Shown here piece by piece: positions 18,132 to 27,893 of a stretch of DNA of 64,000 nucleotides (position 1 is its first letter; each line of letters opens with the position of its first letter). The notes under the pieces are model-generated. The model did not search any database. It had not been told where the DNA came from and saw only the letters and a program-made list of their open reading frames with translations. Both the position numbers and the translations under genes were made by a program. The DNA is from Eremothecium cymbalariae DBVPG#7215 (Eukaryota; Ascomycota; Saccharomycetes; Saccharomycetales; Saccharomycetaceae): NCBI RefSeq assembly GCF_000235365.1, contig NC_016452.1, positions 978,001 to 1,042,000 of the forward strand. Direction: 5' to 3'.

Positions 18132-19768
18132 CCACCAAGCTCTATCCTCCAACCCGATCCAATCCCTGTTCTATAATTCTAAGCTAGAATCCCTTTTCAA
18201 CTACTTTCTTGATCAACAATCAACTTTTTGAGAAAAAATAACCAAAAAAACAGAATCAACTTCTAAAATCAGATAAATTAATAATTTTAAAAAAGAACAA
18301 AATAGTAATTCCTGCTTTCTCTCTGAAGTAACAGCTATTATAATTGCTGATAATTACCATTTATCAATTTTACGGTGACAATGTTCCCAATGAATTTTTT
18401 TTTTTGGAATTTGGCGATGTGTTTATAATTGTCTTGTTGTCTGTGCTCTGTTTCGCTTCGACTTGCTTCATCCATCGTTCCATCCAACGTTGGTCATGTC
18501 CATCGTTGATTCATCCGGTTCCACATTTTTTCTGTTTTGGGTCTATCTATATACCTATTTATCTGACTGGTTGATTGAGTCTGTAAAAATCATATTGGTG
18601 GGCTAGTTGGGGAGTGTCATGGTCGATGATCATTGTGAGTGTCAGGGACAATAATGCCGCATAATGCTTATCATTCGGTTGGTTTTTTTGAGGCAGCAGC
18701 AGCAGCAGTTGTTGCGAGCTGGTGGGCTGTCTATTACAGGCCATTAGGTTGGGGCGACGCTCGTTCGACTAGTTTGAAGAAATTGGAGTGCGACGGTGAT
18801 GCCATGTATGAATGATAGGAGGAAAGTCATCATCATCATCATCATTATTATTATTTGATGCTTTTTTACATACAAGATGGATTTATGCACACTAAAAAAA
18901 ATCAAGGGTTGGAAGAAGTTGTGACAGGTGACGGAAAACTGCGCCTTGCAGATGATGGTAGGGGCTTTTTAAAATTGTGGGAAAGTAGTGGTAGTGGGCG
19001 TCCTACGTTTGAAACGGAAAGTGAACAAAGATATGTGTGGAAAAAAATCATGCAGAAATGGAAAGGAGGCGAGCCTGAATGGGAGCTAGTTTCCAAGAGA
19101 TCTATAGGCAGAGAATTCTGGCTGGACCGACAGAAGGAAGCATGTGGGTGGAGCGCGGGGGGGGGGAAGGGAACGGAATATAGTAAGGATGGTTTAGGTT
19201 TACGAAAAACCCTCCCCCAAGTGCATGATGCACATTGCACACTGGTCATACATATACAAGGAATAGCTTACTTCTATATAGAATACAGTGCGAGTGTGAT
19301 AAAAAAACAAAGGATATCTGTCAAAGAGTGTTAAAATTTGTTGTGAAAGATTAAGACGGACCCAAAAAAGGTCAATCATATGGGGAAAAGACCAGCCATC
19401 ACATGCCCAAATAAAGAGGGTTGTTGATATATGAAGACAACACACCAACCGGGTTAATTGATGTTGAAATATGCTTAATTCTGTGAAAGAGTAAGTAAGT
19501 AAGTGAATGTGTTTCGGGCGCATGCGAGTTGAGCCTGTGTCGTGGTGTTCGATATTTTTTTTCTTTTCTAAATTTTCTTTTCAGTTTGTCAATAATTTCT
19601 CAGACAATTTGGCATTTGGCATCTGGGGTCTCCTTACCAGGCTGGGTCTTGGGTTAAGGTGCTGACTTTCCTTGACTTTCCCTTTTCTTTTTTGCTCACT
19701 CGTTTTGTAGTCCTCTCCTCTGATTTCATCTTTTCTATTTTTTCTTTCTTTCTCTCCAGGTATTTTTA
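18132..19768. other. 1.6-kb intergenic region upstream of the NAD carrier
   Basis: It lies between the YIA6 start and the MIT1 stop, both on the minus strand. It holds a (CAG)n run at 18692-18708, an (ATC)n-(ATT)n run at 18827-18855 and a G9 run near 19160. One ORF of 158 codons with an ATG (18858-19334, plus strand) is open but has no recognisable domain. It could be an orphan gene or chance. Confidence 0.5.
18858..19334 (+). CDS. Doubtful ORF, 158 residues
   Basis: ATG-initiated, basic and Gly/Lys/Trp-containing, without signal peptide, membrane span or known domain. The complementary strand is also open over part of it (18902-19249), typical of chance ORFs in less AT-rich DNA. No S. cerevisiae gene occupies this position. 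Kept only as a candidate. Confidence 0.15.
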   Translation: MLFYIQDGFMHTKKNQGLEEVVTGDGKLRLADDGRGFLKLWESSGSGRPTFETESEQRYVWKKIMQKWKGGEPEWELVSKRSIGREFWLDRQKEACGWSAGGGKGTEYSKDGLGLRKTLPQVHDAHCTLVIHIQGIAYFYIEYSASVIKKQRISVKEC

Positions 19769-21442
19769 TTACCGTTTATCATCTATGAGACCCGTTGGAT
19801 TACTGCCACCACCACCACCACCAATGTTTGCGTTGTTAGCGGTGGAAAAGGGAGCGCCCGTTTGAAATTGTTGTTCCTGTTGCGCCTCATAGTTGTACAT
19901 GTGTTGAGGAATGATGTTAATTTTTGGGGGGGACGTTGGCACTACCTGAGAATTGAAAGGGAGCTGAGGCGTCCCGCCTACACCGTATCTTGAAACGGTG
20001 TACATTGGCGGGGACTGGACGTACTGCTGCATATTGTACGCGGGATACGAGATGTATGACGTGCAGCTTGAGGCTGAAGGGATGGTGGAATGCTGCTGGA
20101 GCTGAGGTTGCTGAATAGGAGGTGCAGCTGCTTGAGCTTGGGGGGCCGCCCCGTGGGGGAAGGGCAGAGGTAGTTGAATGCCACTAGGCTTTTGCTGATC
20201 AGGTGGGAATAAAGTTCCCGGGTGGGGCAAAAATTGTCCGTGGGGCTGTTGCTGTTGTTGCTGCTGCTGTTGCTGAGAGACACTGGCTGCAGTAGTTGCT
20301 GCTGTGCCAACAGACGCCGCAGTCATTTGAGACATGTCGACGGTTGTGCTGGTTGAGCTTGAGGCGGCCCTCCTCTGTTGCTGCTGCTCATCCTCCTGGT
20401 GTTGTTGCTCCTGCTCCTGATGCGATTGATCGTGATGCTGTTGCGACTGCTGTCGCTGGGGTTGCTGCTGTTGGTATAGATGCATGTTGTGGTTCGGCTG
20501 GGTGTAATAGCTGTAATTATGGTGCAACGGCGCGGCCTTGGGGCTGTTTTGCTGCAAAGCGGAATAGTAGCTGGAACCGTAATACTGCGGTTGTGGTTGC
20601 GGCGCCGGTTGCTGCTGCCGGTGGTGGTGCCGATGGTGCGCACTGGGAAGCTGAGCCAGACTCTGATATGCAGGCTGGCTCAGCGCCATCGCGGGACCAG
20701 CTGCTGCCAGGTATCCGCCAGGAACCGCCGCGGCGGCGTTGCTGCTGCCGCCGCCGGTTCCAGCCCCCTGCCCACTGGCACTCCGCGAGTTGCCAACCGA
20801 TGAACTGTCCAGCGCCGAAATCAACTCCCGGCACGACCGCACCTGGCTGAAGAACGGCGAGTTGGAAGGCTTAACCAACTTACCCGCCTCAACGTCATCG
20901 GCCGTATAGTACGAGATAATATGCACGGTCTCCACACGCGAAGCGCGCTTCAACTTCAACGACATAGTTTTCTTCACCAACCCCCCGGGCTTAAAAGCAT
21001 ACGAGTTATTCAGAGAACCAACCAACGCCTTGGAAACCATACTGCTGCCGGCGGCACCGCCGCCGGCGCCCTGCTCGTCGGACACATCCATCGAATCCTC
21101 ACGGCCGCCGCCTCGACCAGCAACAATCCCACCATAACCATGCTGCGGGGTATTTCCATTGCCACCGATGCTACCGCTGTTCTGCTTGTCCAGTTCCCTG
21201 TACACCAGAAACTTACCCATGATCCTCGAGGGAGACCACGACACTCCGTCCGTCCATCGCTTGATCCCCGACTTCTCCTCGATGAAAACAAAAACATTGC
21301 CTGAAACTATCAGCTGCGGCCGCTCGATCTCGTACGGCCGCCTAGAAACCGGATTCAACTTCCCATCCAACACGGCCTGAGCAAGCAGCAGGGCGTCTGC
21401 GTTCGTCTCTATATACCCATGATAGCTTGGCACCACCTCCAT
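19769..21442 (-). CDS. MIT1: WOPR-domain (Gti1/Pac2) transcription regulator, Mit1-like
   Basis: Fungal regulator of 557 residues in the Wor1/Ryp1/Mit1 family, which controls morphology switches and filamentous growth. WOPRa is at about 5-85 (SYHGYIETNADALLLAQAV, with the DNA-contacting signature KRWTDGVSWSPSRI at 61-74). WOPRb is at about 147-212 (LVKKTMSLKLK, HIISYYT). A Gly/Ser linker separates them. The rest is a long low-complexity tail with several poly-Gln runs, His/Pro-rich patches and a terminal poly-Gly. S. cerevisiae YEL007W sits in the same relation to YEA6 and GCN4. The Gln-rich tail resembles prion-like activation domains. The start is ATG 21440-21442. Confidence 0.9.
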   Translation of the reverse strand: MEVVPSYHGYIETNADALLLAQAVLDGKLNPVSRRPYEIERPQLIVSGNVFVFIEEKSGIKRWTDGVSWSPSRIMGKFLVYRELDKQNSGSIGGNGNTPQHGYGGIVAGRGGGREDSMDVSDEQGAGGGAAGSSMVSKALVGSLNNSYAFKPGGLVKKTMSLKLKRASRVETVHIISYYTADDVEAGKLVKPSNSPFFSQVRSCRELISALDSSSVGNSRSASGQGAGTGGGSSNAAAAVPGGYLAAAGPAMALSQPAYQSLAQLPSAHHRHHHRQQQPAPQPQPQYYGSSYYSALQQNSPKAAPLHHNYSYYTQPNHNMHLYQQQQPQRQQSQQHHDQSHQEQEQQHQEDEQQQQRRAASSSTSTTVDMSQMTAASVGTAATTAASVSQQQQQQQQQQPHGQFLPHPGTLFPPDQQKPSGIQLPLPFPHGAAPQAQAAAPPIQQPQLQQHSTIPSASSCTSYISYPAYNMQQYVQSPPMYTVSRYGVGGTPQLPFNSQVVPTSPPKINIIPQHMYNYEAQQEQQFQTGAPFSTANNANIGGGGGGSNPTGLIDDKR

Positions 21443-21974
21443 GGCGTTCTATAGTCCACTAAAAAATAAAAAATAATAAAACAAGGCCTGTGTCCTGGAC
21501 CTAACCTGACCTGACCTGACCTTTATTTTTGAATTTTTTTCTGGTGAAAACGACCTTTTCGTAACGAAAGGTGGAGAGAGGGGAACGAGAGCGAGTGGGA
21601 GAGAGAGGAGGGGGGTGCGGGTGGGGTGGGGTGGTAAACGGCCTACAACTCCTGATCCAATTTATTTATTTCAAATCCGGACCTAACTACCAGCAGTCAA
21701 ACAAAAAGCCAAGGAAAAAAAACCTGACAGGGGTGGGGAGCAGGAGCTTTTGAAATAAAGGAGAAATTCGTCCCAGGAGAAGGAAAAAAAATTGAAAAAA
21801 AAGACGATGCGATTTTTTAATACGTGAAAGCGCGAGGGAGGAGGAGGCGGGAAAAGCTGAGAGGAATAGCTGGTCGACTGGCTGACTAATGGATAGGAAA
21901 AAGTAATATTATGGTAATAGTTCTTTTCTCCCTTTCCTTTAAGATTTATATCCAAAAAAACCTCCTGCCAGGAG

Positions 21975-22008
21975 AGAAAGAGAGAGAGAGAGTGTGTGTG
22001 TGTGTATG
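21975..22008. repeat. Compound GA/GT microsatellite
   Basis: A GAGAGA run passes directly into GTGTGT. Seen directly, upstream of MIT1. Confidence 0.85.
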
Positions 22009-22143
22009 TGAAAAAAGCGTGCGAATAAAACAAAGCTGACGACGACGACGACGAGGAACGGGCAAACGACAAACGACGACAGTAATACAAGGAGGGGCGA
22101 GGAGGAGGACAGAAAAAAGTAAAAAAATAAATAGGATTTTTCA

Positions 22144-22172
22144 AGATCGAGATCGAGATCGAGATCGAGATC
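22144..22172. repeat. Hexamer tandem repeat AGATCG
   Basis: Nearly five copies of AGATCG, each containing a GATC palindrome. Confidence 0.9.
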
Positions 22173-22356
22173 TAGATTTTGAGACAGAAATAAACACTCC
22201 GAACGACAGTGACCACCAGTTGGAAATCAAAAGCAGGAAAAAAACAAATTACGAAGGAGCGAAGAGAGGAGAGAGCGAAAGAGAAGAAAACCTAAAAGGA
22301 TAATAAAAAACGAAAACCTTAATATTCGATAATTTATTCCGCAGGGTCTTCAGGCT

Positions 22357-22404
22357 TGTTGTTGTTGTTGTTTTTTTTTCTTCTTTCTTCTTTCTTCTTT
22401 CTTT
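22357..22404. repeat. GTT and CTTCTTT simple repeats
   Basis: A (GTT)n run, then a T run, then several CTTCTTT units, all pyrimidine-rich on the plus strand. Confidence 0.85.
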
Positions 22405-23294
22405 GTTGAATGAACGCACCAATAAACGCAGGATCTCTAGAGTATTATATGGGGGCCACAGAGAACGGGAAAAGATGAAGAAGGAAAAAATGCCTTCAAA
22501 CGGATACCACCGATGTAATAATAATGATCACAACCAAGCACAACGACAATGACGAGCCAATCCGAAAGAGGAGATATAAATAATCAGTGGTTAGGCTCGG
22601 GAAAAAGAAAGGAAAAAAGCAAAACAGGGCCCAAAAATAGCATATGCGTGGGTCTGCCTGGTTTATGTGAATGGTATGTATCCGCGAGGGTTTGTGGTGT
22701 AAGTGCAGTGCGGTGCGGTGAGTGGGATAATCGAGGATAATAGACAATAGTGGTGGATGGACGATGGTTTGTGCGAGTCGAAAGGTCGCGGTTGCAGCTG
22801 GGGGAGAGGGTAATAACGAGGAACACCGCTACCAGCAAGAAAGATGGGGGAGGGAGGGAAACAAGAAAGAAAAGCGAGATGTGGGAACGGAAGGGGGGAG
22901 AGGGGAGGAGAGAAGTTAGTACTTGTTGGAAAGATTTTTTATCTTTTGGCCACCCGGCCGTTCTCTGTCTCGCGGAACAAGGTCAATCAATGGCAGAATG
23001 GAAGAGATAAATAATATGCTGAGGGAGGGGGAGAGATGATATCTTTTGCTGGATGGGGAGTTGTTTTCCGATATGAGACATATGCGCGACGGAGAAGGGT
23101 AAGGGGGGCTTTTTGGCTTGCGCTGCTGCCCCACAGACTCGCGACGGTGGTACATTATGTTATTATGTAGGTAATAATACACAACAATAGGCGTTTGTAA
23201 TTACGTAGGGTTGGGCTGTTCGTTGCCCTCGGTCTCGGTGGGAGGTTACCTATTGCGGACGGCGATCGTCTGTTGTCCAACAAAAAACAATAGC

Positions 23295-23318
23295 GCACGA
23301 ATGCACGAATGCACGAAT
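23295..23318. repeat. Three copies of GCACGAAT
   Basis: Perfect head-to-tail 8-bp repeat, three units. Confidence 0.9.
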
Positions 23319-23898
23319 GTTTTTGGATGGGATAGGAAAGGGAAAAGCGGCAAAAGCGTTTGGGTGTATGCGGAGAAAAGATGGGAGGATATAAATAAAC
23401 AATAGAGATAGCAAATGCGGACGACGGATCAGGTAAGGCTGCGTGTACGTGCGTGTGGTTTTGTGGAACTGGATTTACCTGCATGAATTGCATTCTGTGT
23501 ATCAGGCAATAAATACGTGTGGGTCTGCACATCTACGAGGAGGATAATTTCTTTTGCCTTTTATCTCCTGAGAGAGACAAAGAGGGAGGAAAAAACCCGC
23601 GAAGTTTGTGATTGTTATCCTTTTCTCTGCACTTGCCCTAGTTTGTTATTGGAAAGCACCTGCCGTTGTGCGTTTAGCAGACAGCCCCAGGGAACCTGAG
23701 ACAATAATAACAGAACCGCGCGGGAGATGGGACCGGGGTCTACGCTGTCTGCTGTAAGGAGACCCTGAAAAAGAAAGCAGTGCGCGATGCGGGCTGATCT
23801 GCGCAGAACCAACCGGAAAGGCAGTGAGTGCATATGTATCCAGAGCCCCGCATTTTAGTGCATTTAGCCGGCTATATGCGGAGTGCGCCATACACGTA

Positions 23899-23930
23899 AG
23901 CCAGCAGCCAGCAGCTGCTGGCTGCTGGCT
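23899..23930. repeat. 32-bp perfect palindrome followed by CTGG repeats
   Basis: Two 16-bp arms built of CAG/CCAG units meet with no spacer, centred on CAGCTG at 23912-23917. The right side continues as further GCTG/CTGG repeats to about 23945. As DNA or RNA it could extrude a stable hairpin. Confidence 0.85.
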
Positions 23931-25433
23931 GCTGGCTGCTGGCTGTTCCTGCAGGAATTATATCGAACGCATATCTCTCTGCCCCCTTACGTTTCATATA
24001 CACATACATAAACTTGCGAGTTTCACTTGGAAAGGAAAGAAAGAAAATCACTTGGCATTAATGTACGCAATTGCATATCGTTCCACTGTGGTCCGTTGCA
24101 GCAGCAGCAGCAGCTGCCGCTGCTGCTTTGCCGGGAGCTAAGTGAGAGGGGTGAAAGTCTTGCAGTAAATCTCAGCAAGCAAACTGGTGTAGCAGCAAGC
24201 AAGCCAGGCGGGCAGCAAGCCAGGCAGCCAGGCAGCCAGGCTGCCTGGCTGCTGCCTGCAGAGGCGCAAAAGAGTAACCTACGGTGACGGAACTGTCTTA
24301 ACTCCTGCCACGGCCCCTTCCGTCCCTTTTAGTTAATCATTACCGACCACCCTCGCATACAATACGTGCGCCCCAAGGAAAAAAGAAAATTTCACTTCAT
24401 TTCATAACTCATAATATTATTTGGCTTTTTTTGGGTTTCGCCCTACTTGCCTACGGGGTTCTGGACTGCCCATGTGAGGAAACCTTGGCAGGATTGTTTT
24501 TATTATACAAACTGCTTATCTCCCTCTATCTACAGGCAAAAACAAACAAAAAAACGAACTATGTTGCCGTCAATCCCGCTTGGCGCGCCTGACGCGCGGT
24601 GTACGGGGTGTACGTATATCGCGAAAGAAAAAACGCACCAAGCGGAACCGGTCTCCTTTTGCGGGCCTGTCCGCCCGGTTTCGGGCTCCAGATCTCTATC
24701 CAATTAGAACTGCACCAAGACACCCATTGTTCAAACGCGGGGTAAAACAACTTATTACTGTAGAAAAATTTTCTATTTCCTGAAGAGGAAATCGAAGCTT
24801 ATGCATGTGCTAGCTAATATAAACGAAAGTGGCATTGGACACTGCGAAACATGGTCATCGCGGTATATGGAGTTTATATAAGAAAAGGGAGAAACGACAT
24901 GGAAATAAAGACCGGTGTCGGTAAAACAAGGGCGCAGTGCGGCGTTCTCTCGTCGGGAAAGTCCAACACGAGAAAAATTTTTTTATTTTTATGTGGGTTG
25001 ACCAAGCTTACATAACAAACTATATATAATCAAATCAGAAAATTTTTTTTTTGTGTGGTATTATTGTATATATATATGTGCTATGCCTCACACGTAAATA
25101 ATAGAGGTGGGTAGTTTCATCTCTACATCTTTTCCGTTTTTTGTTCTGTAGACTGGCAGACCCATCAACAGAAGACCGTTAGTTGTTCCAGAGATTACTG
25201 GCGATTCCATTCGAAGGCCATAAGTTTTTCGACGACATTGAAGTTTTGACTTGGACTTGACTTCACCGCATACATATTATTTTTTCGCGATCCACACGAG
25301 TCACGTGACGGTTACCGTCCAACACCACACAGCACAGCACACAATACAGCACACAGCACAGCAAGAAACACAGATTTCACATATAATTTATTAAAGAACC
25401 AGAAGAGTATACGTTTATTTTTTTCGAAACAAA

Positions 25434-25445
25434 ATGGCCTGCTAA
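25434..25445 (+). promoter_or_regulatory. GCN4 uORF1 (Met-Ala-Cys-stop)
   Basis: The four codons ATG GCC TGC TAA lie 440 bp upstream of the GCN4 start. The encoded tripeptide MAC equals S. cerevisiae GCN4 uORF1, the positive-acting uORF that permits reinitiation. It is followed by an AT-rich stretch, also as in S. cerevisiae. The motif is seen; its function is inferred from orthology. Confidence 0.75.
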
Positions 25446-25514
25446 ATTTTAATCTACTGTTTTAGAAGGAAAAGAAAAAAGAATTTTTTTTGTTATTTTA
25501 AAATAAGAAGAGGA

Positions 25515-25783
25515 ATGTTTTAATGTTGGAAATGATTTTTTATTTTTCAGTCCACCCGCAAAGTTGATCTGCACATGTTTGATACAACTTTACGAGATAG
25601 AAATAAAAGAAGCGGTTTTTAATAGGATCTGAGCTGCTGCCTTGACTATCACAAGATGTTACTATCGTGAGATGAATAGCGGAGCGATGATTTTTTATTA
25701 AAATTCGATTCAGTATGGCGTTTTATTGCTTGTCCCAAGGATATTATTGGAACAGAAGAGGACCCGGATTTTGCCGATTATAG
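25515..25783 (+). promoter_or_regulatory. Downstream uORF cluster in the GCN4 leader
   Basis: Six more short ATG frames precede GCN4: 25515-25523 (MF), 25523-25567 (14 codons, start overlapping the previous stop), 25575-25622 (15 codons), 25656-25670 (MLLS), 25672-25701 (9 codons, with an internal in-frame ATG) and 25715-25783 (22 codons). All end before the main ATG. Such a series fits translational control by scanning and delayed reinitiation under eIF2 phosphorylation. Which uORF blocks reinitiation cannot be told from sequence, and the transcription start is not known. Confidence 0.65.
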
Positions 25784-25873
25784 TATTTGCCCCGTCTTCA
25801 GAGAAAGGAAAGTAGGAAAGACAAGAAAAAAATAGAGTATAGAGATAAGAATTAGTAGTAGGAAGAATTGAAT

Positions 25874-26815
25874 ATGTCAGCGGATACCAGTGCCACGAGC
25901 AAGATTAGTGGTTCGTCGTTGTTTGATGCAAGTGCGTTTGAGTCGTTTGGGTTGCACGGCTGTGGCCATTCGATGATTGGTGCTACGCCTGCGGAGCAGC
26001 ACGAGGCTTTGCAGCATGGGCGGGTGTCTGGCAGCGCTTCGTCGGTTTCGTCTTCGTCGTCTGTTTTGTTGGGGGAGCTTGTTTTTGACAAGTTTACCTC
26101 CGCGGACAGTATGGGCCAGCAGGAGTTACTGGTAAAGTCGGAGCAGGAGACGCCGCCGTTGTTCTCCGGCGACGCCAACACTGTGGAGCTCAGCTCGCAT
26201 GTGGTAGAGAGTTTCTTTGAGTCGAGTTCTGATTCGACTCCTCTGCTAGGGTTGGACGGAGTCGACCACAGCAGCAATCACAAGGAGTGGTCGTCTTTGT
26301 TTGACGACGATATACCCGTGACAATAGAGGATGTGGCCGAGGCGCAGAGTGTGATGACGAGCGTTGAGGTGGATATGAACACTGGTTTTTTGCCTACTCC
26401 TGTGATTGAGAATATGGATCTCAGCGATGATGAAAATATCTTGGCACTGTCGTCGTCGGCTCTGGCTGGTGCAGGAGGGGCGTCAGCTCCAAAAAAGGGC
26501 AGCGTGGTGTCAAAGAAAAGCTCATTGAAAAAGAGAGCATCATCGTCTTCTGGCTCGGTAAAGTACGACCATTTGGGCGTCATCAGCTACAATCGCAAGC
26601 AGCGTGCGGGTTCGTTGACCCCCGTTGTTCCCGAATCCGATGATCCAGTGGCTTTGAAGCGCGCCAGAAACACGGAAGCTGCAAGACGTTCGAGGGCCAG
26701 AAAGCTTGAGCGGATGAACCAGTTAGAGGAGAGAGTTGAAGAACTACTTCAGAGAAATATACAATTGGAGGATGAAGTTGGAAGATTGAAGGAGTTGCTG
26801 AAAAACCAGTCCTAG
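25874..26815 (+). CDS. GCN4: bZIP transcription activator Gcn4
   Basis: Master activator of amino-acid biosynthesis genes, binding TGACTC-type sites as a dimer. The 313 residues start at ATG 25874; the frame extends upstream without ATG. An N-terminal acidic activation region is followed by the central acidic activation motif WSSLFDDDIP at about 139-148. A Ser/Lys-rich linker precedes the C-terminal bZIP (about 260-311), whose basic region KRARNTEAARRSRARKL is essentially that of S. cerevisiae, followed by the leucine zipper (QLEERVEELL to LKELL). Expression is probably controlled in translation by the uORFs upstream. Position matches YEL009C. Confidence 0.97.
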   Translation: MSADTSATSKISGSSLFDASAFESFGLHGCGHSMIGATPAEQHEALQHGRVSGSASSVSSSSSVLLGELVFDKFTSADSMGQQELLVKSEQETPPLFSGDANTVELSSHVVESFFESSSDSTPLLGLDGVDHSSNHKEWSSLFDDDIPVTIEDVAEAQSVMTSVEVDMNTGFLPTPVIENMDLSDDENILALSSSALAGAGGASAPKKGSVVSKKSSLKKRASSSSGSVKYDHLGVISYNRKQRAGSLTPVVPESDDPVALKRARNTEAARRSRARKLERMNQLEERVEELLQRNIQLEDEVGRLKELLKNQS

Positions 26816-27132
26816 TCTAAAAACATAATTAAAAAAAAAATAAGAAGTTAAAATAGTTTGGAGAGCGCCCGAGCTCTCTGATCAGTTTTCTGTGTTTTTA
26901 CTATTATTATTATTTCTAATGTCTTGCTATGTAAGGAGAAGTCACCAGTACTGTTTTCTTTTGAACTACTGATTTAGTTATCGTATACATAAACTTTTGT
27001 TTCCTGTTGGGAACGTTTAATGGTACTTTTTGTTAGGAAAAAAAGAGCCTAATCGAATCGACCTTCCACCCCGTTACATGCATCTCTTCCTGCTTATCCA
27101 TAACACACTCCAATTGATGCCACTGCTGCAAG
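26816..27132. other. GCN4 3' flank / NAS2 promoter
   Basis: This is 317 bp. The inverted repeat GAGAGC/GCTCTC near 26860-26878 could form a small hairpin in the GCN4 3' end. Nothing else is recognised. Confidence 0.4.
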
Positions 27133-27801
27133 ATGGTGAAGAATGAGTTTGATGTTGTAGCAGACGATCTCGACAGACTTACACTTGACCCGAAACTCCA
27201 TTCTCTCATCGCTTCCTATGCTACCCTTGAGCCTTCTGACTTATTTGCTCTAAAACAGGCGATAGAAGAGGAGCTGCTTCGCCTGTTTCATATGCTGCAA
27301 GATCAACACAAGTGTGATCTTACAAGCCCGTTAATCACTCCAGAAGGATTCCCTCGTTCGGATGTCGATGTTCTTCAGATACGTTTACTCAGACGTAATA
27401 TCAATATGCTTCGTAACGACCTAAAGATGGTTATTGAACGTTGCGAGATCGTGTTGCCTCGACAACTTCAGCAGCAGCAGCAGGAGCAGCAAGAAACACC
27501 CAGAAGCAAATCAAAAATACCAGAAGCAACAATTCCATTTGCAGTTGTCACAGAAGTAACCCCCAACAGCCCATCATCCTTGGCAGGAATCTTAAGCGGT
27601 GACAAGATTGTAACCATTTCAAATATCCACGCAGGTAACCATCAGAAATTGGCTGCGGTAGGCCCAGTCGTGAAAAAGCATGAGCGCCACAAGCTTCCAC
27701 TAAGAGTGCTTAGAACTGATGGCTCCTTCCATGACCTCATTTTAGTGCCGTCAAAGTGGGCCGGGCCTGGTTTACTAGGCTGCAGGCTCTCTGAACTCTA
27801 A
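27133..27801 (+). CDS. NAS2: Proteasome base assembly chaperone Nas2 (p27)
   Basis: A 222-residue chaperone that binds Rpt5 during assembly of the 19S regulatory particle. The N-terminal helical domain (about 1-115) contains FALKQAIEEELLRLFHMLQD. After a Gln-rich linker comes a C-terminal PDZ domain (about 130-215: FAVVTEVTPNSPSSLAGILSGDKIVTI) that recognises the C-terminal tail of the ATPase. Length matches the family (about 220). Strand and position match YIL007C. Confidence 0.93.
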   Translation: MVKNEFDVVADDLDRLTLDPKLHSLIASYATLEPSDLFALKQAIEEELLRLFHMLQDQHKCDLTSPLITPEGFPRSDVDVLQIRLLRRNINMLRNDLKMVIERCEIVLPRQLQQQQQEQQETPRSKSKIPEATIPFAVVTEVTPNSPSSLAGILSGDKIVTISNIHAGNHQKLAAVGPVVKKHERHKLPLRVLRTDGSFHDLILVPSKWAGPGLLGCRLSEL

Positions 27802-27893
27802 ACTTTGCAATAAGAAAAAACAATCCATTTATATATATATACCAATATATGCACCCGTATTATCATCATTATTAATATTTACACGCTGCTTTT

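Larger units (their letters stand above)
21443..25433. other. 4-kb divergent regulatory region, MIT1 / GCN4
   Basis: An exceptionally long intergenic region for this compact genome. It is purine-rich on the plus strand and full of simple repeats: GA/GT (21975-22008), GAC (22038-22053), AGATCG hexamer (22144-22172), GTT plus CTTCTTT (22357-22404) and GCACGAAT (23295-23318). There is also a 32-bp perfect palindrome (23899-23930), CAG/CTG clusters (24098-24127) and CAGC-type repeats (24190-24262). A CACGTG lies at 25302-25307, and CACAGCA repeats at 25325-25365. Several ATG ORFs occur, but all are simple-sequence products without domains. MIT1/WOR1-type genes are known for long promoters and long 5' leaders, which fits. 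Confidence 0.7.

Noticed and set aside
20296..21304. Several 100-180-codon ORFs on both strands within MIT1
   Set aside because: The Gln-rich, G/C-biased coding sequence opens other frames; only the WOPR frame shows a conserved domain.
23899..24262. CAGC/GCTG repeats considered as a CRISPR-like or mobile element signature
   Set aside because: There are no regular spacers, no terminal repeats and no transposase or reverse transcriptase; simple-sequence expansion explains them.
21683..24783. Numerous ATG ORFs of 60-150 codons in the MIT1-GCN4 interval
   Set aside because: The products consist of simple repeats (Ser, Phe, Arg/Glu runs) without domains; both strands are open at once.
25868..25873. 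Upstream extension of GCN4 by two codons (TTG start)
   Set aside because: It is a eukaryotic gene; ATG 25874 is the first in-frame AUG. The same reasoning trimmed CFD1, YIA6, ATP3, CST26, QDR3, VPS74, UBP2, COQ7, PHO92, HRD3 and the YCII gene.
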